Assembly (NCBI RefSeq): GCF_000169435.1
Contig: NZ_AAYB01000003.1
Location: 1 to 64,000 of the forward strand
DNA: 64,000 bases
Direction: 5' to 3'
Origin: Roseobacter sp. CCS2
GTDB lineage: Bacteria > Pseudomonadota > Alphaproteobacteria > Rhodobacterales > Rhodobacteraceae
This document shows positions 43,236 to 51,987 of this stretch, one piece after another. Every line of letters begins with the position of its first letter. The first letter of the stretch is position 1. The notes below the pieces were generated by a model. The model saw only the letters and a program-made list of their open reading frames with translations, was not told the origin of the DNA and made no database searches. A program made the position numbers and the translations under genes.

Positions 43236-44461
43236 ACGGTGCTGCGGTCTGCGGCCAACCCGCGCACTGCAAAGACAAAGGCGCAGACCGCGATCACGGT
43301 TCGTAATGAAAACTGAAAGAATATGGGCACTTCGATAAAGCTGACCATCACAATCATCATGACCAAAATGAACAGCAAAGCGGCCTCTGCCCGGTGGCTG
43401 CGCAACGCCCAAAGACCGGTTGTGATCGCAGCACCATAAAGAATGACAACCTGCAAAAAGACACCGACAATTCCGATCTCTACCGCGTTGGACAAATAGG
43501 TGTTGTGAAAGTTGAAGCCACTGCGACCGTCAATGCCGAACCTGTACCATAGCGCCTCTGCCGGGCTGTGGCCTTTCACCCAAAACGCCTGATACCCCAT
43601 GCCCAGCAAAGGCCGTTCAGCAATCAGTTCAAGTGCGATGCGCCAAAGATCAGTACGGCCAGTCAGGGTGACATCCTTGCCGGTTGTTTCCAGCAGGGTG
43701 GCGAACAGGACGCTTGAAAATATGACCAACAAAACAAGCATCAATCCTGCGGCCAGCACCGCAAATGTTAGAACAGTGACCTTTTGCAAGGCTGACAGCC
43801 GGTAAAGCATCAGCAACAAAAACAGGATCATCAAAGAGGGCGGCACGATGGCAAGTGCGCTGACCGATTGGGCCAGCAAAAGCAGCATAACGCCGACCAT
43901 CAAACCCATGACGGCCAGCAGCCGGTAGCGGTACGATGCATAGCTGTCTAAAACTTGAGCGACACAGATAATCACATAAGTCGCTGCGGCCCCCGCAAGC
44001 GCGTTTTTGCTGCCGTAAATGCCCAACCACGCACCTGTGTCATTGCGCACATCGCCAAAAAGCACACTTGCCAGCATCGCCACCGAATAAAGGCCAAACA
44101 AAATGCGCGCGAAAACCCGGGCTGATGTGGTTGCGGCAATGGTCACAGCAATAACCATTGTGGCTATAAGTTGCAGACTGAACCGAAACGTGGCCGCGGG
44201 ATATTCAGACCAAACGGTTGAGAGCAGACAAAAGGCAGGCAGCGCGATGATGTACCAATACGTCAAACAAAGGCTGACCTGCATTTGAAGGCGCCGCACA
44301 AGCAGCGCGCAACCCGCCCCCAGAAACATCAGGGCACCCATACTACCCAGCACAGGGACGAACACCAAACCACAAAGCGCCAGAAATGCCAGAACAACAT
44401 CCGGTTCAATCGTGATGACGCCATTATCTCGCCTTGGCAAATGGGTGTTTGTGCTACTCAT
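43205..44461 (-). CDS. exoQ: O-antigen ligase/polymerase-family membrane protein, ExoQ
   Basis: The 418-residue protein has about ten to eleven transmembrane helices and a large periplasmic loop (residues about 270-330: RTDLWRIALELIAERPLLGMGYQAFWV, FHNTYLSNAVEIGIVG), the Wzy_C/O-antigen ligase signature. ExoQ polymerises flipped repeat units into high-molecular-weight succinoglycan. It overlaps the exoK stop by eight bases on the same strand (exoK upstream) and converges with exoV. Confidence 0.88.
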   Translation of the reverse strand: MSSTNTHLPRRDNGVITIEPDVVLAFLALCGLVFVPVLGSMGALMFLGAGCALLVRRLQMQVSLCLTYWYIIALPAFCLLSTVWSEYPAATFRFSLQLIATMVIAVTIAATTSARVFARILFGLYSVAMLASVLFGDVRNDTGAWLGIYGSKNALAGAAATYVIICVAQVLDSYASYRYRLLAVMGLMVGVMLLLLAQSVSALAIVPPSLMILFLLLMLYRLSALQKVTVLTFAVLAAGLMLVLLVIFSSVLFATLLETTGKDVTLTGRTDLWRIALELIAERPLLGMGYQAFWVKGHSPAEALWYRFGIDGRSGFNFHNTYLSNAVEIGIVGVFLQVVILYGAAITTGLWALRSHRAEAALLFILVMMIVMVSFIEVPIFFQFSLRTVIAVCAFVFAVRGLAADRSTVQAKARLLAY

Positions 44462-45263
44462 CGAGACAAACGATAGACGCCGGAAATTTGCATGCCTCGC
44501 CCAGTGCGGTGAACGCGATCCAATCCACTTGCATGGTCAAATTGGTCTCCGGTTCGGCAAACGGTCCCATCCAGTTGGGAAAGCTGTCACTGCCCCAAAA
44601 GCTGGCATATATTTTTTGCTCGTTTTCTGGCAGTACCGCGCCGGGCGGCGTTTCATGCATCATAACGCCATCAACATACCAGCGAATGCCATCAGGCTCC
44701 CAGACAAATGAGTAGGTGATAAAGCCGTCGTCGGCAGGTTGCGGCAACGGTACGCGTTTGCCGTTTTTTGGGGCACTGTCGACATAGGTATTCAGGCTGA
44801 CAGCGGTAGTGTCGCGGGTCAGCACCTCAAAATCAATCTCGTCGTGTCGTTTTCCGTGCTGCGGGCCGATGTAGGTAAAGAAAGCGGCATTCAAACCCGT
44901 CCCGGCCGCAGTTCGAAACCGGGCCTCATAGGTTCCGTATCCATAGACATGGCGGGATTGGATTTCACCGCAGGTATAATCCCGCTTTTCGTTCGGCTGT
45001 ATCGCAAAATCCAGCAAAAGGATGCCATTTTGCACAGCCACATTATCGCCTGACCACAGGCAATTCTGCCAGTCGCCGTTCACCCAACCATCAGAGATAC
45101 CCCAAAGTGTTTCATCTATGGTTTCAAAGTCGTCAAAAAAGCTGACGCCTTTGGGCAAATCCTGCGCATGAAGCGCTGTTGACCACGAAAATACGAGGCC
45201 AATTGCCGATGACCGAACGATCTTTGCCATGGCGGTGGTCCGGTTGCAGGGCAGATTTTTCAT
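44454..45263 (-). CDS. exoK: Secreted GH16 endo-beta-glycanase, ExoK
   Basis: This 269-residue family-16 glycoside hydrolase has a signal peptide ending TALHAQ. The catalytic motif DEIDFEVLT gives nucleophile E142 and acid/base E146; CGEIQSRHVYGYGTYEARFRTAAGTGLNAAFF is the substrate-cleft segment. ExoK cuts nascent succinoglycan to control its length. ATG 45263 follows GAGGTG. It heads the exoK-exoQ operon and is divergent from the exoO-like gene across 140 bases. Confidence 0.92.
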   Translation of the reverse strand: MKNLPCNRTTAMAKIVRSSAIGLVFSWSTALHAQDLPKGVSFFDDFETIDETLWGISDGWVNGDWQNCLWSGDNVAVQNGILLLDFAIQPNEKRDYTCGEIQSRHVYGYGTYEARFRTAAGTGLNAAFFTYIGPQHGKRHDEIDFEVLTRDTTAVSLNTYVDSAPKNGKRVPLPQPADDGFITYSFVWEPDGIRWYVDGVMMHETPPGAVLPENEQKIYASFWGSDSFPNWMGPFAEPETNLTMQVDWIAFTALGEACKFPASIVCLDE

Positions 45264-45403
45264 AGGCCACCTCTTTGCCGTAGTTTCGGTAATTTTTACC
45301 ATATTTTATGGGTGGATTACAAAGATCGCTGGCCAGGTCGGCGCATGATTGCCGACCAAAACGGATGACCACAATTCATGTGAGCTAGCGTATCAAACCG
45401 CGT

Positions 45404-46450
45404 ATGCTGCAACTGCAAAGAATGGCGAAAGTGACGGCTTGGATGATACCCACAGTTTCTGTGATTATGGCGAATTACAATGCCGCCGACCACGTCTTGG
45501 CGGCGCTGAAATCCGTGTTGGCACAATCCATACCAGAGGTTGAAATTCTGCTGGCGGACGATGCGTCAACCGATGCAAGCATTACAATTGCGCGCCAGAT
45601 TGCGGCCGCTGACCCACGACTGATTATTCTAGAATCTGATACCAACGCGGGGCCCGCTGCCGTCCGCAATCGCGCGCTGGATGTCGCGAAAGGCGAGTGG
45701 GTGGCGATCGTCGACAGCGACGACATTATCCACCCCCAAAGATTTGAACGTATGCTGTCGGCGGCACGCGCATTGCAAACCGAAGCAATCGCAGATGACC
45801 TGACCTATCTTATTGATGACACTGTGCACCCGAACATGACATTGCTTGGCGATGTACGGTTCGTTAATCCACAAACATTGACGGCGCAAAACTTTCTATC
45901 AACCACACCACGGGCGCCTGAACTGGGTTATCTGAAGCCGATGTTTCGGGCCGATGCGCTGAATGGACTGCGTTATCGCGAAGACATTCGGATTGGCGAA
46001 GACAATGACTTTTACATCCGGTTTTTGCTGAATGGCGGGCAGATGCATTTGCTGCCGGAATCCTATTATCTGTACCGCAGGCATGCGCAGTCGTTATCGC
46101 ATCGTATGTGTCCCGAAGACGTGCAAACCATGATAACCGTCCTTGATGACACGTTGATCCGCTATCCTAATTTATCCGATGATCTAAAGGCCGCGTTCGC
46201 TGCGCGCCGTGCGGCGTTACAAACCCCATTGGCATTTGAAACTCTGGCGCAGAACATCAAGGCCGGGCGTTATGTCAGTGCGACAGGCGACTTGATCCGA
46301 AAACCTGCCTTGCTTGGGCCATTGGGGCGGGTTGCAAAAGACCGCTTTGCATGGCCGTTAAAGAAACCCGCAAAGCAAACAGGCCTTACCACCAATCCCA
46401 GCGACTGGACCGCGCAAGACTGGTCTGCAAATCAGGCCACGAGGTCTTGA
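45404..46450 (+). CDS. exoO: GT2 glycosyltransferase, ExoO-like
   Basis: A 348-residue family-2 glycosyltransferase. The N-terminal PTVSVIMANYNAADHVLAALKSVLAQ, VEILLADDASTDAS and GEWVAIVDSDDIIHPQRFERML show the nucleotide-sugar site and the DxD-like motif. It would add one glucose in building the repeat unit. Starts at 45404, 45422 or 45443 are possible, and none has a strong ribosome site. It is followed at once by another glycosyltransferase gene. The ExoO assignment rests on similarity of the first 120 residues and context. Confidence 0.78.
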   Translation: MLQLQRMAKVTAWMIPTVSVIMANYNAADHVLAALKSVLAQSIPEVEILLADDASTDASITIARQIAAADPRLIILESDTNAGPAAVRNRALDVAKGEWVAIVDSDDIIHPQRFERMLSAARALQTEAIADDLTYLIDDTVHPNMTLLGDVRFVNPQTLTAQNFLSTTPRAPELGYLKPMFRADALNGLRYREDIRIGEDNDFYIRFLLNGGQMHLLPESYYLYRRHAQSLSHRMCPEDVQTMITVLDDTLIRYPNLSDDLKAAFAARRAALQTPLAFETLAQNIKAGRYVSATGDLIRKPALLGPLGRVAKDRFAWPLKKPAKQTGLTTNPSDWTAQDWSANQATRS

Positions 46451-46452
46451 TA

Positions 46453-47433
46453 ATGCCGGACAATCAGCCTCTTGTTCATGTACGAACACCAACCTACAAG
46501 CGGCCAGACGCATTGCTGCGATGCCTGAAAAGTTTGCAATCGCAAACGGCGGCCAACTGGGTTTGCGACGTTTATGATGACTGTGCAGACGGATCAGCAG
46601 GCGCGGTTGTAGCCGCGCTGAATGACCCACGCATCCGTTTCACGCATAATCAGCCGCAGTTATTTGCGTCAAGCAACATTGATCAATGCTTTGGTCGACG
46701 CAATCCACATCAGGCCGATTATTTTTTCGTTCTGGAAGATGACAATAGCATTCTGCCTGATTTCATCGCCAAGAATATTGCGATCTGCGAACAACATGAC
46801 GTCCACATCGTATTTCGTAATCAGTTGATCGAATTTGATAGCGGAACCGACACCGCCCGACTATCGACGCGCGGTATTCTTGACGACAAGTTGCAAGGCG
46901 GACTTTATGATCCTGATGTGTTTCGCCTGTGTTTGCTGGCTGACATCGGTGTTTCAAACGGTGGGCTATTCTGGTCAAAGGATGCAGCGACCGATCTGGA
47001 AATACACTTTGCATGCAGCGCCACCTTGCAGGAATACATGCGCACCTTCGCAATCTGCGAACCTATCTATGTCGCGATGGAGCCATTGGCCGTCTGGGCC
47101 GAAAACGGTGAAGGAACAACCCGTGATCTGGGTTTGGATGCCGGATATTACAAACGTGAACTTTCGCTCAAACGCTCGGTCGGGATTTTGCAGCGTAAAG
47201 CGTGGAAATTAGCAAAGGTCGAAGATCGCAACCGCTTCCTGACCCATCCATCGTTTCGATATTCAGAGCGGCAGCGCGCCACAGGATTGGTCAAATCGCA
47301 TATTCAACTTCGTGTCGGGAAATCATTGGACAGGGTTGAGGTCGCACGGCTTGCATTTCGTGGCGCGATGATCCGCCTGATGGGAAAAGCCGAGCCTGCA
47401 ATCAGCGCGTTTCTGAATACCCGCGCAGGATAG
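46453..47433 (+). CDS. GT2-like glycosyltransferase of the exo cluster
   Basis: A 326-residue glycosyltransferase family 2 protein: PLVHVRTPTYKRPDALLRCLKSLQSQ, DDCADGSAGAVVAALNDPRI and DYFFVLEDDNSILPDFI (acidic DD pair). The C-terminal half (residues about 190-326) is not typical of ExoU, ExoW or ExoO, so the sugar and linkage cannot be named. ATG 46453 lies three bases after the preceding stop, an operon arrangement. It ends one base before the convergent ExoX-like gene. Confidence 0.78.
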   Translation: MPDNQPLVHVRTPTYKRPDALLRCLKSLQSQTAANWVCDVYDDCADGSAGAVVAALNDPRIRFTHNQPQLFASSNIDQCFGRRNPHQADYFFVLEDDNSILPDFIAKNIAICEQHDVHIVFRNQLIEFDSGTDTARLSTRGILDDKLQGGLYDPDVFRLCLLADIGVSNGGLFWSKDAATDLEIHFACSATLQEYMRTFAICEPIYVAMEPLAVWAENGEGTTRDLGLDAGYYKRELSLKRSVGILQRKAWKLAKVEDRNRFLTHPSFRYSERQRATGLVKSHIQLRVGKSLDRVEVARLAFRGAMIRLMGKAEPAISAFLNTRAG

Positions 47434-47679
47434 CTATGGCTTTTGTGTTTTGGCCGCAGGATCAGCCTGTGTCGTGTTTTTCGGCTTCAATGCGGATGGC
47501 TTTGGTGGTGAAATCACGCTCATCAGAACAAGCAGCAGGAAGTAGACAAACTGCAAAATGATAAGTGCCGCGATCGCGCGTAGAATGCTGATCCCAAGAC
47601 CGGCACCTGTCATATAAGACCCCGCCGCAATGATGACGGCGGAACACACCATGAAACCAATGAATACTTGCAGACGCAC
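47434..47679 (-). CDS. Small two-helix membrane protein, ExoX-like exopolysaccharide repressor
   Basis: An 81-residue protein with two transmembrane helices (VFIGFMVCSAVIIAAGSYMTGAGLGISILRAIAALIILQFVYFLLLVLM) and a polar, Pro/Lys-rich tail. Length, topology and the VF...F...L..V.Y..TG pattern resemble rhizobial ExoX/PsiA-type proteins, which lower exopolysaccharide output after translation, probably by acting on ExoY. It lies 79 bases after exoP on the same strand. The call is tentative because two-helix proteins are easily mistaken. Confidence 0.6.
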   Translation of the reverse strand: MRLQVFIGFMVCSAVIIAAGSYMTGAGLGISILRAIAALIILQFVYFLLLVLMSVISPPKPSALKPKNTTQADPAAKTQKP

Positions 47680-47758
47680 ACGTCCTCCTATCCCCGCGCC
47701 GAGTATAAGAGAACAAAGGCCATCGCGCTACTGTTTCAAAGACTGAATCTTTGGCATC

Positions 47759-49678
47759 TTACATATCTGTTGCCAAATAGCTTTCAGGCCAGCCGGGGCG
47801 CGCATATTTGCGCAGTTGCCTGACATTGACCTTGTTCAGCGCGATACCGGCAACTTTCTGTGCAATTTCAGGTTCATGCGCCAGATATTGCGCCACCAAG
47901 GATCTATGCGTCTTACCCCATTCACAGACCAATACGATTTGGTCCAATTGACCTATCATGCTTTTGGCCCCGGACCCTCTGCCCAATGGTGGCAGGTCCA
48001 GAACGATGTAATCGTAGTGCTTGCGAAGCTCGGATATCAGGTCTTGCTGATACGCCACATCACCGGTGACGGATTGCTGCTGTGCCGGACCGGATGGCAA
48101 AATGTTCAAACCGGTAAAATCAAGCTTATGCAACGCGTCTGGCAGTGCTGCGGTCCCGCCCACAACCTCGGTCATGCCAGGGACAGACGGAATTTTGAGT
48201 GCGTCGCTGATGCTGGTATTCTGCAAATCCATGTCGATCAACAAGGTTCGTGCACCTGATTTTGCCAGCATATTGGCATAGTTGACCGCAAGCATCGTTT
48301 TGCCTTCGTCAGGCAACATCGATGTGACCGCCACCACCTTGCTTGGGTGATCGGACGTGCCAAGATCAACGGTGGCGTGGATATTGCGCAGCGTTTCGCT
48401 GAACATGGATTGCGGCATCAGAACAGACCAGAAATAAAGTGGCGCTGTGTCTTTCGCCTTGCGTCGATACGTTTCCATTTTGGCGACATCGTTTGTGGCC
48501 GCACTCTGATCGCCTCCGCTAAAGGTCATGCGTTTGGTTTTTGGTATTGGCGCATCAGCGATGTTTTTTGCAAAGACCCGTGGCAAGTGGCCCAAAAACG
48601 CAAGTCCCGTATCATTATGAACGTCTGTACTGACGCGAAAGGCGCGATCACCCGCTTCACGCAGAACCGCAATTGCAAAACCGAACATCAGGCCAAGCAG
48701 CGTTGTCAAAGCCAAGGTTTGCCAAAGTTTGGGTAAAGCCGCTTTTTGAGGAACAGTTGATTGGGTCAGGATACGCCCGTTCGAGATTGGGAAAGACCCC
48801 TGGATCAGAATTTGTTCATAGCGTGCTGAAATCGTCTGGTGCAGCGCGTCAAGCGTTGCTGCCCGCTGCGCCAGGTCGCGCAATTCAGCGACTTTTGTCG
48901 GATCGCTTTGGCGCAAGGCGGCGGCCTGCGCCAACACATCAGCGGCATTTGCCTCCAACGTGTCCAATCGCTCGCGCATCCATGCGGCCGTACGCTCTGT
49001 GGATTCCACATTCGCGTTTAGGCCATCCTCAAGATAAGCTGCGGCATAAGTGTTCACGATGTCAGCGGCGAGTTCGGGATCATGCCCGACATAGCTGATC
49101 TCGATCGAAAAGCTCAGGCCGATGCGCGTGACAAGGATATCGCGCTGCAGGCGCGACGCAGCTGCGGTTAACTGATTGATGCGTTGCTGTTCAAGATCGA
49201 CAGTGGCAGGTTCATCCGGTGCTTCGCCCAGACCAATAACACCAGTAACGCGCTGTTGCAGCCCTGAGACGATGTCGCGGGCAAGCGATGATGGAGGATA
49301 CATGAAGACGTCATTGTTCTGCAGGTTCAACGTACTGGCAACCTCGGTCGCAAGCTGCAGTGACTTTAAGACCTGCATTTCGTTCAATAGCGATGTGTCG
49401 TTTCGCGCAAACGGTATGCTGGCCGTGATCTCTTGATCGACTTCGCTGCCTCTCTCGTTCACCAGAACCGTAGAGGACGTGTAATATTGTTTAGGTGTGG
49501 TCAGATGATGCGCGGCACCCACAACCATACCCATCACAGCACACAGGATCAGTGGCAGATATTGCCGGCGCAGTGCCGCCATCACATCGCCCAAGGTTGT
49601 TGCCTCGTTTATCGCGTGCGGCTGACGACGATCTACCGGCGCTTCGGCGTCTTGAATGCGTAATCCAATGTCTTTCAT
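47759..49678 (-). CDS. exoP: Polysaccharide co-polymerase/tyrosine autokinase-like protein, ExoP
   Basis: The 639-residue inner-membrane protein controls chain length. Residues 38-60 and about 320-340 are the two transmembrane helices flanking a periplasmic Wzz domain with coiled coil (about 160-295). The cytoplasmic kinase domain carries Walker A TSMLPDEGKTML (452-463), Walker A' LLIDMDL (479-485) and Walker B YIVLDLPP (557-564). The Tyr-rich C-terminal tail of many BY-kinases is missing; only Y625 and Y634 remain near the end. It lies 16 bases after exoM in the exoA-exoM-exoP series. Confidence 0.92.
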   Translation of the reverse strand: MKDIGLRIQDAEAPVDRRQPHAINEATTLGDVMAALRRQYLPLILCAVMGMVVGAAHHLTTPKQYYTSSTVLVNERGSEVDQEITASIPFARNDTSLLNEMQVLKSLQLATEVASTLNLQNNDVFMYPPSSLARDIVSGLQQRVTGVIGLGEAPDEPATVDLEQQRINQLTAAASRLQRDILVTRIGLSFSIEISYVGHDPELAADIVNTYAAAYLEDGLNANVESTERTAAWMRERLDTLEANAADVLAQAAALRQSDPTKVAELRDLAQRAATLDALHQTISARYEQILIQGSFPISNGRILTQSTVPQKAALPKLWQTLALTTLLGLMFGFAIAVLREAGDRAFRVSTDVHNDTGLAFLGHLPRVFAKNIADAPIPKTKRMTFSGGDQSAATNDVAKMETYRRKAKDTAPLYFWSVLMPQSMFSETLRNIHATVDLGTSDHPSKVVAVTSMLPDEGKTMLAVNYANMLAKSGARTLLIDMDLQNTSISDALKIPSVPGMTEVVGGTAALPDALHKLDFTGLNILPSGPAQQQSVTGDVAYQQDLISELRKHYDYIVLDLPPLGRGSGAKSMIGQLDQIVLVCEWGKTHRSLVAQYLAHEPEIAQKVAGIALNKVNVRQLRKYARPGWPESYLATDM

Positions 49679-49695
49679 CTTATCGGCCCCACCCG

Positions 49696-50613
49696 TTATT
49701 CGCTTTTCCGTTGTGTGAAACCAGGCCCGTATTGTTGCAGCCCACGACCACCAGCCAGCCCCGATAAAGCGCCAACATGCAAAGCACCGCGCAAAATCGT
49801 TTTATTGCGGCGCGCTGGCATAACAGCCTGTAACAGCGCCACGCCTGCACAATAGACGACCTTGCCAACTGTAATGGCCCAAAGCCGCGCGGTGACGCCA
49901 TTTTCGGCAACCAGTTGCCCATGGGTCTGCCCCATTCGAAAGCGCCGCCGCAACAGCCAGCGAAAGCTGACACGATTGGCGGGGATCGTTTCGTAAATCA
50001 GGGCGTCTGGCGAAAATGCGATCCTGCCCCCATCCGCGACCACCTTGGCAAAAAACGCGGTGTCCTCGCCACCGGTTTGCCCCAAAGCCACATCAAAAAT
50101 GCGACCTTGCAATGCTGTACTTTGGCGATCCAGCAGGACGTTGCAGGTGTAGCCGGTGATGATCTTGTCATCGACCCAAACCGGCATCGTGGCATGGATG
50201 CGGGTCCGCTGCATCCAGTCGGGGGCACCATCTGGATAGTCTGCCTCGACCGGGCCTAGAACCACGTCGGCGTTACTTTTTGCCATTTCCCCGGTCAAAT
50301 GAACCAACCAGTTCGCCGGTGCGACTTCATCGTCATCAATAAAAGCCAGAAAACGGGCGTTGCTGTGGGCCAATGCCCCATTGCGCGCGATCGAGATATT
50401 GCCTTGCGGGCAATGCACATAGCGCAAGGGCAGGGGTGCGTTCTGTGCCATCGCATCAACAGTCCGCTGTGCGCTTGGGTGATCATCATTGTCGACCACA
50501 AGAATGGCCACATCATACCCGTCCGGCAGCACCAAGGCCATCAGCGACGTCAAAGTCTTGGTCAGCTCAGGCCGCCGATAGGTACATACGCAGATGTCGA
50601 GTGTTTTGGTCAT
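49696..50613 (-). CDS. exoM: GT2 glycosyltransferase, ExoM-like
   Basis: A 305-residue glycosyltransferase: TLDICVCTYRRPELTKTLTSLMAL, VAILVVDNDDHPSAQRTVDAM, and ARFLAFIDDDEVAPANWLVHL carrying the metal-binding DDD. This matches ExoM, which adds the third sugar of the succinoglycan repeat. A long upstream open frame exists, but ATG 50613 overlaps the exoA stop (ATGA) and begins at the conserved N-terminus. The C-terminal hydrophobic helix (KVVYCAGVALLQAVM) suggests membrane association. Confidence 0.87.
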   Translation of the reverse strand: MTKTLDICVCTYRRPELTKTLTSLMALVLPDGYDVAILVVDNDDHPSAQRTVDAMAQNAPLPLRYVHCPQGNISIARNGALAHSNARFLAFIDDDEVAPANWLVHLTGEMAKSNADVVLGPVEADYPDGAPDWMQRTRIHATMPVWVDDKIITGYTCNVLLDRQSTALQGRIFDVALGQTGGEDTAFFAKVVADGGRIAFSPDALIYETIPANRVSFRWLLRRRFRMGQTHGQLVAENGVTARLWAITVGKVVYCAGVALLQAVMPARRNKTILRGALHVGALSGLAGGRGLQQYGPGFTQRKSE

Positions 50614-51626
50614 TGTGTCACCTGCGATCTGGTGTTTGTGGTGCTGCGCAGCACCCTTTGCCAGAACCCCAGCGACCAGGAAAAATGCATAATCATTGCA
50701 ACAGGACCGCATAAAGTAAGCATTAAATCGCGCTGCTCCCACGCCATTCGCAAACCCGTAACAATGCAATACGCAGCCCATAAAGCAGCGGGTATGGCGA
50801 ACAGCCAGTGGACCGGTCCCAGCAGCGCCAGCAAAACTGCCGGTGCCACCATCATGACCTTGGCCTGTCTGATCCGTGGCCTTATGCGGTGCTTTAACAA
50901 ATTGCTGGCACGCCCGGCCCCATAGAAAAAGTACTGACGCCCCGCTGCCATCAACGAAGGGCGCGGAAAATAGGTCACAACCGTCGCGGCCGTCAGCCAA
51001 ATTCGATATCCGGCCTGCCGCAAGCGATAGTCCAGTTCGGCATCCTCATTATGGGCAAAATTTGGGTCATACCCGCCAACGGCCTGAAACGCGGCGATCT
51101 TGATCAGGGCGTGGTGCCCGTGATCGACGTAAGCACCAGACGGCACATTGCGATGCGCAGACCCGCCATTGCCGATAGGCGCATTTTGGGTGGCGGCATT
51201 GATGCGTTGAACCCGTTTGTCCCCTTGCGCAACCATGCTGACCACAATGCTGTCAGCATATACGGACCGGGCCTGCTGCAACAGAATATCGCAATAGTCA
51301 TCCGGATAGGCGCAATGCGCATCAATACGGATCAGATGCGTGGCGCGACCATCATCCATAGCGACGGCCATATTGATTGCGGCGCTTTGAATGCGGTCGG
51401 AGTTATGCAACAGCGCGATACGGTCATCTGCAGCGGCGCATTCTTGCACAATTCTAATCGTCCCGTCTGTGCTGCCACCATCAACGACAACAACGCGCCC
51501 GCCCAGCCTGTCCATCGCTGCACGAAGTTGGCTAAGAATTGTTCCGATGTGCATCGCTTCATTCAAGCAGGGAATAACGATAAGGGGGTCCGCGATGCGG
51601 TTGGTCGTATCAGTCAAATCTGACAT
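50610..51626 (-). CDS. exoA: GT2 glycosyltransferase with C-terminal membrane helices, ExoA
   Basis: A 338-residue family-2 glycosyltransferase: LIVIPCLNEAMHIGTIL, VVVVDGGSTDGTIRIV, LIRIDAHCAYPDDY (DxD-like), and FAHNEDAELDYRLRQAGYRIWL (acceptor ED motif). The last about 80 residues hold three hydrophobic helices, as in ExoA, which transfers the second sugar of succinoglycan. ATG 51626 starts just before the conserved domain. First gene of the exoA-exoM-exoP operon. Confidence 0.88.
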   Translation of the reverse strand: MSDLTDTTNRIADPLIVIPCLNEAMHIGTILSQLRAAMDRLGGRVVVVDGGSTDGTIRIVQECAAADDRIALLHNSDRIQSAAINMAVAMDDGRATHLIRIDAHCAYPDDYCDILLQQARSVYADSIVVSMVAQGDKRVQRINAATQNAPIGNGGSAHRNVPSGAYVDHGHHALIKIAAFQAVGGYDPNFAHNEDAELDYRLRQAGYRIWLTAATVVTYFPRPSLMAAGRQYFFYGAGRASNLLKHRIRPRIRQAKVMMVAPAVLLALLGPVHWLFAIPAALWAAYCIVTGLRMAWEQRDLMLTLCGPVAMIMHFSWSLGFWQRVLRSTTNTRSQVTQ

Positions 51627-51987
51627 TTTGATCTTTCGTGTAACGTAAGTTGCTGTCGGAAGAGGCAATGCGTCACTGAATAAGCGTACCACTAATGCGG
51701 CCGATCATAGGTCCCTTCGCCAAGGGGCGCACGCCATCCAATGCAGGGTCGGCCATAGCTTGCCACCGAACGGGCGGATTATGGGCGCGATCATGCAATA
51801 TGCCCAATTGTTCAGCGTAAGCGAGCCGGTGACCTGAAACAGCATTGATTTTAAAAGAAGAAACGAATGTGAAACGGTGGCATGATTTGTTTGTGATCGG
51901 TGATAATCCGCGCAAACAGGTCGCGTGATTGGTGTGACAGTCACAGATCGCCTTTTTGACGCGGCCATCGAACATGCTGGTCTTTGC
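51627..51987. other. Gene-free stretch between exoA and the AraC gene
   Basis: About 360 bases without a credible gene; overlapping short minus-strand frames here have no ribosome site or domain and look non-coding. The exoA promoter should be near the left end. A perfect palindrome TGTGAC-a-GTCACA lies at 51933-51945. The CCGAACGGGCGG / GGCGAAGGGACC-like text around 51,700-51,780 may belong to an interspersed repeat; that needs a genome search. Confidence 0.35.

Noticed and set aside
51933..51945. TGTGAC-a-GTCACA palindrome as a Crp/Fnr-type site
   Set aside because: The half-site spacing (TGTGA-N3-TCACA) is shorter than the N6 of Crp sites, and it lies at the 3' side of the AraC gene, not at a clear promoter.
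51673..51975. Overlapping minus-strand frames of 87-100 codons before exoA
   Set aside because: Two different frames over the same DNA, neither with a start signal or family resemblance; likely non-coding.
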